A stretch of 64,000 nucleotides of DNA. Origin: Bolinopsis microptera (taxonomy: Eukaryota > Ctenophora > Tentaculata > Lobata > Bolinopsidae). Where the stretch lies: positions 1,321,675-1,385,674 of the forward strand of contig NC_087078.1 in NCBI RefSeq assembly GCF_026151205.1. Reading direction: 5' to 3'. Both the position numbers and the translations under genes were made by a program. Numbering within the stretch: the stretch's first letter is position 1; each line of letters opens with the position of its first letter. The notes below the pieces were generated by a model. The model was not told where the DNA came from. It ran no database searches and saw nothing but the letters and a program-made list of their open reading frames with translations. Positions 1 to 11,500 of the stretch are shown here, in pieces.

Positions 1-1266
1 AAAAAGTGTTCTGGCTCTGGAATGCATAAATAGGGCCTGGCAATTTACTTAGTGCATCAGAAGAAGTCGGATAAACACAAATTTCTCGTCTCCCGGGCAT
101 GCCATCAGAGTCCCCAAAAAATACTGCAGCTACGTCGTCTTCATATGATGGAGTGTTATTTTATCGTCTGGAGTGTTGTATTATCGTTTAAAATCATGCT
201 AATTGAGCGTGGTTGTGTACTATTAATATTATCTATAGCGTATTGTATTTCCTATTGTTCATATTGATGGACATTCTTGTAATACTGTATGTAAGGATTT
301 GGAAGGTTAGTCAAAGTTGTTTGTATCAGGGACATTATATTAGCATTACAGTCAGAATTATTGTTTAGCCGGGCTTGGAGTTGTCCGCTACCTTCCAGTA
401 TGTAAATTTGTGCAAAGCTGGGAGTTGTGCCGGGTTCATTGTGCAAAATGCCAGTTCTATGGTAAGTTTGGCCATGAATTCTATAACAGTAAGGACCACG
501 GCCAGGCGGTGTGCTTCATTCTGCTCCAAATGACGCAAAGGAAAAGGCTGAATCAAAACGTCTTATGTATTCCCAAAAGTTGGACGATCCAGGGTGTTGA
601 CTTGCAAACAATTCAAATAAAGGTGATGGAAATGAATCTAGCTGGCAACTTTCAGGTAAGCGGGTGTCCCCCTTGCCACAGCAGGCCGACTTCAGTTTAA
701 GTTCAGATTCGAATAATTGTGCAGAACAATGAGGACATATTTTGTCGCTCAGATATATTGTAAATGGTTGTGGTGGACTGAGGTTATAATTATAGTTATA
801 CCTACTTGTAAATCCTGTACCAGCTGAATGTGATCTACGATTAGCGTTATTTGAATTATTACGGAGTAGGTTATTATTCAGTCGGTGTGAATTGTGATGT
901 CTGTTCAGGGGTCCCGTGGTCGAGTCCAACACGAAACCTCTCCCGCTCAGTCTCTAATCTTGTATTTCTTTGTCATACGTTGTATGACCCGCCGCGCACG
1001 AAGTGCGCGGCTCCCCCTGTATCGTCACTATAGTGAAGCGACAGTGGGGGTCACCACGTGATACAAGTATTTCTCTCGGCAGAATTCTCGCGGTCACGCA
1101 TTTCACGAATTCTTAAACGTTCAGACTCTTGTCGGGCATCTCGCTGTGCAGAATTCCTTACCTGGTTACGACGATCACGGCTACGCACTCTCTCCCGTTC
1201 TCGTTCATTGTCAATGGTATGTTGGTCGGTGTCTATGTCCATTAATTCATCCGGTAAATTTTCCAT
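1..1266 (-). pseudogene. Helitron Rep protein N-terminal fragment, broken, runs off left edge
   Basis: Read on the minus strand, this is the N-terminal part of a Helitron replication initiator/helicase. An Arg/Glu-rich leader (1266 to about 1075) is followed by a zinc-binding segment with CPHC and CCGKG (about 670-750). Next come the Helitron signatures FWEYIRRFDSAFSF and SFGAE (516-600). After a frame change the segments YRIHGQTYHRTG and QIYILEGSGQLQARL follow (about 340-475). These motifs match the conserved region before the HUH nuclease of animal Helitrons. The catalytic HUH and the helicase would lie beyond the left edge. The frame is broken at about 516 by a stop/frameshift and again by the insertion at 970-1066, so it is not functional as it stands. 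Assignment to Helitron rests on motif recognition and is fairly secure; the subfamily is not determined. Confidence 0.82.
970..1066. mobile_element. 97-bp MITE with 8-bp target duplication inside the Helitron ORF
   Basis: GTATTTCT occurs at 962-969 and again at 1067-1074. The 97 bp between them interrupt the Arg/Glu-rich Helitron reading frame, which resumes in a similar composition on the other side. The ends are imperfect inverted repeats (TTGTCATACGTTGTATGACC against the complement of GGTCACCACGTGATACAA). The inside holds the perfect hairpin CCGCGCAC-GAA-GTGCGCGG (992-1010). An 8-bp duplication is typical of hAT-type insertion, but no family is recognised. Insertion plus duplication is 105 bp, a multiple of three, yet it brings in a stop codon. 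Confidence 0.7.
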
Positions 1267-2589
1267 GTGAAAAGCAAGAAGGAAGATTGAAAGGGTAAAA
1301 TTGATATAAGAACAACAAAATTAAAAAATAACGATACGGTTTTGGAAGAAGAGTTGTAGGTGAGTACAGTTGAAGATGTCACCTAGTAAACTGCGATGTA
1401 TTACTAATACTATCGATGTAATAGATAGGAAAGTTTATGAAGTTCGGAGATGGAAATATTGAAGGTTTGATAAAATGTCACACGTAACGTTTGTCAAGAT
1501 TACACTTACAAAATGGCGTTGAAACGAAAATACAGATTGTCAAACGGTGGTCGGTGCACGGGGCCGGGAAGAGTTTTAGCAGAGTTTTAGCTATAGCGCG
1601 TCTTAGAATTCAATAATGCACGCGCTAATTCTGCACGAGCGACATTAAAATGTTATGTATGTACCATGCCAACGTTTAATGTCATCGGATTTGTTTACCT
1701 AATTTGCACGTGGGCGGTCGTACAGTGTACAGTGTACAGTGTACGTACAAAGATAATTCTCTGGATTATAAGTAAAGATATAATAAGATTCGGATTCCTT
1801 AAACGATAATTTTTAATTTACCGTATCGAAAAATATCAATAAGGTTTAAAGCCTAAATCAAAATTCTAAGAATGCTATCTTCTATTGCTATCCTTTTTTA
1901 CAACCCTGCTAAAAATTGCAATGTTTTAACTCCATTTGCGAGCTGAAATTGGCCTCACCAGAGGGTCATATTTGGTTGATTTGTCCCCGTTGCTGGGGGG
2001 ATTTCGTGAAGTTTAAAATATAATATACACATCGTATCGTTTTATATATAGTAAGATTGCAAAAATGATCAGTAGGAATAGCTTGGCCTGACGAATATAT
2101 TCAGCTGTAATACCGATTGTCGTGTTACTGCATAGAGATAAACCTGGAAAGCATCATTTCAAAGCGAATTGAACCGAAGCCCATGATTTAACAAAAATTT
2201 CGCCGCGGTTAAACCACGCACGATCAATTTTTCCTACGATGTACTTGTAGTTGTACCATTAATTCTTTTGAGTGAAAAGTGTGACTGGAAAAATTGCACC
2301 ATATTTACATACTATGTTTTTTATAAATGAGTGGGATTCGTGCATGGTAAAAATTGACGATTTATTTGACCAATGTAGCGCTGCGCACCAACAATAAATG
2401 AATCCAGAAAATTGTGGAAAATAACTTTGCGAAGGAGGAAGTTCACTGTTATTAATTAACGGGCCACCTCATAGTCATATATCCAAACCCGAATACTTAT
2501 TCCCTACGATCTTTTTGCCTTCGGCAAGAATAGGGAAAATTTTTTTACAAATACAAAAATAAAGTTGTTAATTGCGGTACTTTGCAGAA
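1267..2589. other. No gene recognised; upstream region of the secreted-protein gene
   Basis: There is no convincing ORF or repeat family here. A short tandem of CAGTGTA lies near 1720-1745. The stretch directly before 2590 is presumably the 5' region of the downstream gene; I see no clear core promoter motif. Confidence 0.5.
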
Positions 2590-5500
2590 ATGTTGGTTGT
2601 TTTGGTAGTTTTCTTTCTTGGAGCTGTCGCAGCAGGTAATTCATTTTGAAATGTTAATGTCGGTACAACTACATCATACGGATTATCGTATAATAATCAT
2701 AGTAGATAATAGCTACGTATTCCGTCAAAACAGTTATTTGTCTTCCATAAACTTAGAATTTTTCAACATTTCAGCTCCAACACTGGACCAGTGCCCACGT
2801 ATCATGTCGGAAGCAGGGTTAAGTCCCAACTTTGCTCCCATGGTAACACACAGCATCCATTCTCTCACCGTGGAGGATATCCGATATTATTTCAAACCCA
2901 ACGCAACTGAAGAGAACGGTATCCCAACCGGTAATAAATCATTCTTGTTGTATTAGGAACTTGTCAATTTTATATTTTAGTCATTTTTTATACCACTGTT
3001 CGACGACAAAATGTTGAAAAACCTTCGACATGTTGGTTGTTTTATGTTTAAAAGTTTAAAGAAGCAGCACTAGTAATGTTTAAAATTGTCAATATTGTTT
3101 CAAATTGTCGGAAAATTTAATCAATTTACGGCATTTTCTACGCTATGAAAATGTTTAAATGTTGGCGATCTCAACTTCTTTATTCTTTAACCTGTTTCAG
3201 TGAACTTGGATGTTAGGAGTGCTGAACGAGTTCTCCCCAACGCACCCCTGATCGGATATGATGACGCTTTTAAGACTAAGGCTCTAAAGAGTTTCGACTT
3301 GGTAAGTGGCTTTGTACAAGAAGGAAAATAATATTATGGTAGTTCTAAAACCTTGTAATTCTTTTCATATTTCTATGGGACGGAATGACGGATGCAAATC
3401 TTGATGTTTTTCCCTCGACAAATGACTTTTTCAGGCTTGGAAAAATTTTCTTGCTTCGTAATTCACAAATCGTGAAGTTATCTCATTAAGTTGCGAATTG
3501 CAATCCTTATCAAAGTATGCGTCCTACATTCAATCTACACCCCTCCTTGAAGTGCACTTAAATTTAAAATGACCCTTTTTTTAGGTGATGAGAAACATGA
3601 ATAGAACCTGGTGGGGTATACCGAAATACAGCGTCCTGGAAAAGGTGGCTCACGCACTGCACATGGCAGAGGCTTGGGAAAATGCTATGGGGGAGTACAA
3701 GATGATTGAGAGACTGTTGGACCCTGAATCTGATCTCTGTTCTTGTGTCACAGGTTTTAGACCATCTCCCCGAACAAGAAAATCGTGCATTGCAATTAAA
3801 ATGATGGTTTACACTTTACCGTTCACGCCTCGTAATCAATTTTTACTGATAAATAAATTCCGAATATTGTTGTTCATGCTTGTTCATGCTGTACATATTT
3901 ATCAGATATCGAGAATAACGGGATCCTTAACCATCTAAACCTCATCGCTTTCAAAATAAGATACCCTGGTATAACCTCTGGAAAGGATAGTCTTACAAAC
4001 CAATGTGAGTCAAAACAATATGAATAACCACGAAAAATCGGTGATCGTCAGGCAGGATTTTTTGTGTTACTTGTAGTTTTAAGCCAGTCGCACAGCAAAC
4101 AAATTATACGCTCACGAATTAATTTGAATGAAATCTTAATCTTATCATTTATTTAATCTAACGCAGAACTCGTTTCAGATTTGACTTCAGCGAATTCGAC
4201 CGACTCCACAACCGTAGGTAAGCAACAAAACTAAGTAAAGAATCAAGAAAAATATTTAAAACACCTACCTTACGCATTACCATTTTTAAATGACAGCAAT
4301 GTTGATGCTGACACTGGTACGGTATACTTTAGTCCATTGTATGTCAGTGGATATAATACATATCCTACTCGCCTCGCGGGCGGAATTCCGTATAGCACTC
4401 GGGCCCAACGGGCCCTCCGGGCTATACGGGGATATGTCGTCCTCGGGCTGTGCGCCCTCGAGGACATATATTATATCGCCGCGCGGGCGCGGGCGATATA
4501 AATTTCCGCCCGCTAGGCTGCGTGGATATATATATATATATATTTCGTTGCTGTACTCCTACACATTAAAAGTCGGTGTTGATTAGATCTTCGAAATAGT
4601 TCTTTGCATCATTTTATTAAACATCGTTATCTGAGATAAAATTGTTCTAAAAGCAACTGGAATATTAGTCGGATCCCAACCGTTCTAAAAGGCTATCTCG
4701 TTAGCTTTTCGTGTTAAAAGCGATTTCTCAACGGTTATCACCTCTCTAGATGATTCTTAAAACATTTGGACTTCATGGCAAGGTTGAAATAAATGCAATG
4801 AGGGCGTTTTCGGCCACACCCTTTTTCAGGGTTTCGCGGTCACTCGAATTATTGTATTTCAGCCCAGGAAGGTCTTAAAGACTATTCCGATACACCAAAA
4901 TGTGCCTAATAGCCACATTTATATACAACTTATGAAGCAACATATACCTTAAAATGCTTTGTTTCGGAAATATGGCCGAAAAACGGTTTTTGGCTTGACG
5001 CAGTTCATAATTTCCGTGATTTTTGGCATTTCCGCCTAGGAAGGTCGTAGAGACTATTCTGATACACCAAAATGTGCCTAATAGCCACATTTATATACAA
5101 CTTATGAAGCAACATATACCCTAAAAGGCTTATTTTCGGAAATGTGGCTGAAAAACGGATTTTTGTCGAGCAAACAATGACAATATTCACAAATGGGCTA
5201 TTGGACTGTTAACTAGAAAGGTCTTAAAGACTCATGAGCAACACAGCATTTGTCACAAGATGTAAGATTACTCACTTTGTGTCCAGAAACACCTACAAAA
5301 ATTGGAGAATGATCTACTTTATTGGGCATCTCTTTTAATGGGCCAGGCCAGCAGCATATTTGTGTCTTACGAAATGGCAATTTTTCAAAATTACGGTTTC
5401 TTTAGTAAAGGTCAATGGGTCAGTTGCAAACAGCAAATTGTTCGCAATTGCCGACTTATGCACATCATATACTCAAAAACGCTCACTTTAGGAGTCATTA

Positions 5501-8500
5501 GTAAATAACTAATACATGATTTGTGAAAACTCCAACAATTTTTCCTTGGTACCAATTTAAATAAAATGTGTGACGTGCCAGACCAAAATTCAACTTCAAA
5601 CTTTTTATTTATTCATGCCATGAAACCATAATGAGTTATGTGCCCATCCTTGGAGAACCCGGAGAATGTCCCTGCTGTACGGCAGTGTTAAACAAGGAAT
5701 TGAAACCGAGGGGTTCCGTTCAGGCCCTTCACACTTTGTTTCTGTCTAGTTCTAATGTACCGTCACAATAGTGACTTTAATATATGTACCAAGAATACCA
5801 GACCTAAAATAAATCGGCACTGGATCCGGATCAGATTGCTGCTTGACCGCTGACCAGTACCCCACTTTTTAATTATGATTGATTTCGCTGCTTCGACCAA
5901 TGTTGGTCTGTAATCCCTGGATTGAGATTTGTTGGCCGCAATTTAATTTAGCTAATTTCTTATAATACCGCAGTGGTCTGGTTCCCACTTCAGAATGACC
6001 CCATATTCTTTTTTTCAGTCGCATAGATTTTCCCATCGTTTGATAATGTGTGTCAACTGTCAATGTCATTCCCTCGTTTTATAATCAAGTGGTGACTGGC
6101 TATTTCTTCTGTTATTACAGCTGTGAGCTGCCTCGAGATCTTATCTGGGGCATGGGCACAAATACTAGAACATTAGAAGATTAGAACTGTAATTCTAGAA
6201 CTTCAGATTAAGGTTACTTGGCAGAATAGCATTAGCAGGGTTCGAGATTTGACTGAGGGCATTCAGGTAACATACCAGGCTCACATCACCAGTTGAAGTG
6301 AATCGTAATTTCGGCATGCAATGCCTTTATGCCTTATAAGTTATAATCTTATAGTAGGATCACGGGGTTTTTATAATAGAAGGTCTCGAGATGCTGATTT
6401 AGCTATTTAGGTTTCACATGTGACATTTTTCCAGCTTTGGGTAAAGTGGATTTTAGAGCGGGGAGGGGGTCTAAATGACAAAAATCTGAACGATCTCTTA
6501 CTTACGGGACACTACGGGACAAGGGACGGATCTCGGGCCTAATAGCTGTTTTTTAATGAGAGGCTGGAGTTTGGACCTAGATGGTCAACGTGAGGATAGC
6601 ATGAGGATTTAGGATGCTCTGCCTGCCTTTCGTGGGGTCTTGTAACCCCTAAAGCTGGTATATCTTATCTAAATTAACCTTGGTTACATCTCGTGCTGTT
6701 TCGAATATATAATTAGATTTATAGGTCCAATATCAAGCAAAAAAGTCTGATGTCATGTACTGATGTTACACTTACATGATCTCCGACGCGAGGATCTCCG
6801 AAGTCCGATCTTAAAGTTGGATCTCAGAGCCAAAAAGAATAACGTAAGCCTTGGTTCCTTTCTTTGAGAGTCAAACAGGAAATTCGGGGTTATCAACTCA
6901 AACTCGGATTCGTAGCACAATTAAAAAACCAAAGAATAAAAATCTTAATGAATTTCCCGACATTCTAAAATTAATATCAGTTCGTATTCATATATATATA
7001 TATATAGCCTGACTGACAATTTTCTCGACTGACTGACAATGTTTCTTCTTTTCCCCATTTAGAATACAAAGATTAGTACATTTTAGCTTATGATTAATAT
7101 TATATTTTTACCTATAGTTTACCTAGATCAATTCAGTGGCCCAAACTCCAGTAGGTTACAAGACTTAAGTTCAATTCGAGGAACACTTTGATTAAGCATG
7201 ATCCTTGTCTAGTTGGAGTTTTCGCATATCATGCAGTAGTTATCTACTAATCACTCCTAAACTGAGCGTTTTAGAGTCGAATCTCGAACCCTGCCATTCG
7301 GCCAAGTAATCTTAATCTGAAGTTCTAGAATTACAGTTCTAATGTTCTTGTACTAATGTATTAGTGCCCTAGATAAGATCTCGAGGCAGCTGTAATAAAA
7401 AAGAGCTAGCCAGTAACCACTTGATTAAAAAACGAGGGAATGACACACATTATCATACGATGGGAAAATCTATTCGAACCAAACCACTGCGGTATTACTC
7501 AATGAAACTAATAAATCAATGAAACTAATAAATCAATGTTTTAGCTCATTTTACAAAGTCAAATATTTAAAACAATTAAAATTGTATAGTGCTCAATTTG
7601 TAAATGACTAGTTGATCTTTGCTATTGGAAGTTTGTCAAGGACTGGCAGCTAGCGGGGCAAGGAATGCACGGGCTTAGGGGCTTTTGTGCACACCAGAAC
7701 ACTAGCTCGGTAGATTTTTGGAAACTAGAAGGACTGAAAACTAAAATTGTTTTTGATGGAGGCTGAGGCATGTTTTTGAGAGGGACGGTATAATAGCTTG
7801 TGGTAACAACTGGCCTTTACTTTAATAGGATGAAGTTTTAGTTTTAGGACAGGAAGAAGGCATTAAGAAGATTTGCTCTTTGTTTACAAGGCAGAATATA
7901 AGCAATGTTGGTAATAATATGTATCAATATCTAGATCTTCGTTTATCAATTTTCACTAAATGGGTTTAAAATTTTAATAGGGAGGGAAATTCATCAACTT
8001 TATTAAGTACCTATCAAAAATAAATCTTATATCAATGTAATATATTAAAAATCATAATCCTAAGTCTAATAATAAATCTGTTAAAAACACTTTCTCACTA
8101 CACTGCGCTCACACACGTTAGTAAGACAAAGGAAAATGCACACCCAGCTAATTTTCAATTTCAAGATAATCATTTTGGATGTGTGGACCCTAGGGTAGAC
8201 TTAATGTCAAAATTTAGATTAGAGCATTCGAAATCTTTGTTTGTCCAATCAAGATCAGCATGGTTATGCTGGTTGACGAGCAGTGATTGCTTCATCCTAG
8301 ACTTCAGGCAGGCCACACTTAGACAGTAGTCACGTATACCAAGCTTAGGCACAATTACGTTCCAAATACGAGTCGTTCTGCTATTGAAGTTGTCAGGGGG
8401 GTCTGCTTGGCTTAGTATAAGGGTGGGTTTCCTACTTGAGCAGGTGAAATTTTCATGGAGGGAAATCGGAGCATGGAATTTCATGATTTTATAGAGCTCA

Positions 8501-11500
8501 AGGAAACAATGGTAAGTGTACAGGTTTTGGACGGCAAGTATTCCGTGTTCCTTGAACAAAGGTTTCGTGTGCTCTTTCAAGAAAAATTTTTTGTTCAGAT
8601 TTTGGTTGCCAAACGGTCGAGCACGAGCACAGGTCTTAAATTTATCTAGGTATGCCTCCCTGTCGCCAAACAGTACCCTGAGACAATATTTTTGTGCTTT
8701 GAATACAGAACTTATACGAGTTTTGGCTGCCCCACCCCAAACCGTGATACAATAGGAGAGGTGTGATTCAAATAGAGTGTAATACAACTGGCGGTGTAAG
8801 AAATCTGGGAGGGAGCAGCGTAGGCGGCAGAGAGTTGATGTTGCATGGCTGAGAGAACGCCTAAGTGATTTTATATGTTCTTCCCAGGTTAGCTTTTCAT
8901 CGATGACGACTCCCAGAAACTTAGCAGATGCAACTTGTTTTATTGGAAAGTTATCAATGGTTAGAGTATATTCAGAATTATTGTCAGTCTGGGAGGACGA
9001 TGCTGGTTTAAAGTGAATGAAACAGCATTTAGACAAGTTGACATGGAGTTTGTTTGCTCGCATGTAGGAATATAAACTAGCTAAAAGAGAATTACCACGC
9101 ATATATGCCTCCTTTTTAGATTTCCCAGTCACAAATATATTGGTGTCATCAGCGAAGGTGACAAATGATCCCAAACTGGAGCTGTTGGCGATATCATTAA
9201 TATATAGGAGAAATAAGAGAGGTCCAAGAATCGAACCCTGAGGGACTCCAAACTGTATTTTCAAGGCGTCAGATTTCTCACCAACAACTTCAGTATATTG
9301 TGATCTATTTGTTAAGTAACTTTTTATAAGATCATTTGCCACCCCACGTATCCCATAGCCCTGTAATTTGACAAGTAATGTACCATGATCTATTGTATCA
9401 AAAGCTTTGCTAAGGTCTATGAATATGCCTAAGACATGATGCTTAAGTTTTAGAGATTCAGTTATAAGGTTTACTGAGTGATTAACTGCATGTGAAGTAG
9501 AGTGTGACTGCCTGAAGCCAAATTGTGTTTTAGATATTATACCCTGTGAGCTAGCAAACGAATATATTCTTGAGTAAATGATCTTTTCAAAGATTTTACC
9601 AAATATAGAGAGAGTAGAGATTGGGCGGTAGTTTTCTATCTCTTCAGGGTTTCCCTTCTTAAATACAGGAGTTATTCTACCAGTCTTTAGAACGTCGGGG
9701 AACGTGCCATTAGACATTAAGATGTTGATGTATCGACTAAGGATCGGTGTAATTACGTGAGATGATCTTTTGATTACACTAACAGGAATATCACTTGCTT
9801 TTCCATTTTCAAATCCTTTTATTATTTCCGTTATCTCATAAGGTGTACAGTCTTCTAACATAATCGATTTTTCATTAGTCTTTCCAAGGAAATCATAGAA
9901 TGTTTTTATAGGGAGAATTGGTAAACCAGAGGCCTCACTGCTACTAAGTGTTTCATTGAGCTTAGGGGCAATAGAAACAAAGTAAGAGTTGAATCCATTG
10001 GCTATGACTCTACGATTCATGATTCGTTCGTTGTTTATGATAAAGGGAGGCTTAGTTTGCTTCTTTTTCTTGCCCCTGAGCTCATTGATTATCTGCCACG
10101 TTTTTTTGCTGTTTTCTATATTTTTATGGATTTCATTGCAGTAGTACGATCGTTTGGCGACCTTGATAATACTTTTAAGCATTCTTCGGTAGTCACTGAA
10201 GACTTTATAGAGCAGTACATTACCCTCAGGGTTTCTATTTGTTACAGTGCTTGACCAGTCTCTACAGAGTTCATGTTTTCTTTCAACTGAGACAATGATT
10301 CCATCGGTAATCCACGGGTTGAGTTTGGGAGTCCTTTTGGTAACTTTTGGTACATCAAGCTTACAGTGTTTATCAAGTGTTTCATTGAAGCAGTCCAAGA
10401 ACTCATTGAAGTTTACCGAGGGAGTCAAGTCATTCACCTTCACCTCGAGTTCATTAACAAAATTAGTGAGTTTGGAACTTGAATAATCATAGTAGCGAAC
10501 ATGTTTAAGTTTTTCAGTACTGTTTTCGGTAGGAATTGACGTGAAGGTGAATATAAAGGCATGGTCACCAATCCTATCATTCAATACACCGGAGAGAAGT
10601 ACATGATCTATCTCTGATGTGAGGATATTGTCAATACATGAGTTTTTACAGTTAGGACGGAAGTGGGTAGCAAGTGATATAGTAGGATACATATTGTTAC
10701 GAAGTAACGTGTCCTCAAATTACTATTATGGTAAATGAGCTAAATTAAACTGCAGCCAACAGATCTCAATCCAGGGATTACAGACCAATATTGGTCGAGG
10801 CAGTGAAGTCAATTATGATTATAAAGTGGGGTACTTATACTGGTCAGTGGTCAAGCTTCAATCTGGCCCGGATCCAGTGCCGATTTATTTTAGGTCCGGT
10901 ATTCATGGAACATATATCATGGTTTCATGGCATGAATAAATAAAAAGTTTGAAGTTGAATTTTGGTCTGGCACGTCACACATTTTATTTAAATTGGTACC
11001 AAGGAAAAATTGTTGGAGTTTTCACAAATCATGTATTAGTTATTTACTAATGACTCCTAAAGTGAGCGTTTTTGAGTATATGATGTGCATAAGTCGGCAA
11101 TTGCGAACAATTTGCTGTTTGCAACTGACCCATTGACCTTTACTAAAGAAACCGTAATTTTGAAAAATTGCCATTTCGTAAGACACAAATATGCTGCTGG
11201 CCTGGCCCATTAAAAGAGATGCCCAATAAAGTAGATCATTCTCCAATTTTTGTAGGTGTTTCTGGACACAAAGTGAGTAATCTTACATCTTGTGACAAAT
11301 GCTGTGTTGCTCATGAGTCTTTAAGACCTTTCTAGTTAACAGTCCAATAGCCCATATGTGAATATTGTCATTGTTTGCTCGACAAAAATCCGTTTTTCAG
11401 CCACATTTCCGAAAATAAGCCTTTTAGGGTATATGTTGCTTCATAAGTTGTATATAAATGTGGCTATTAGGCACATTTTGGTGTATCAGAATAGTCTCTA

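Noticed and set aside
5302-5508. 68-codon ORF identical to one at 11040-11246
   Set aside because: It looks conserved only because the two arms of the fold-back element are recent copies; no coding features.
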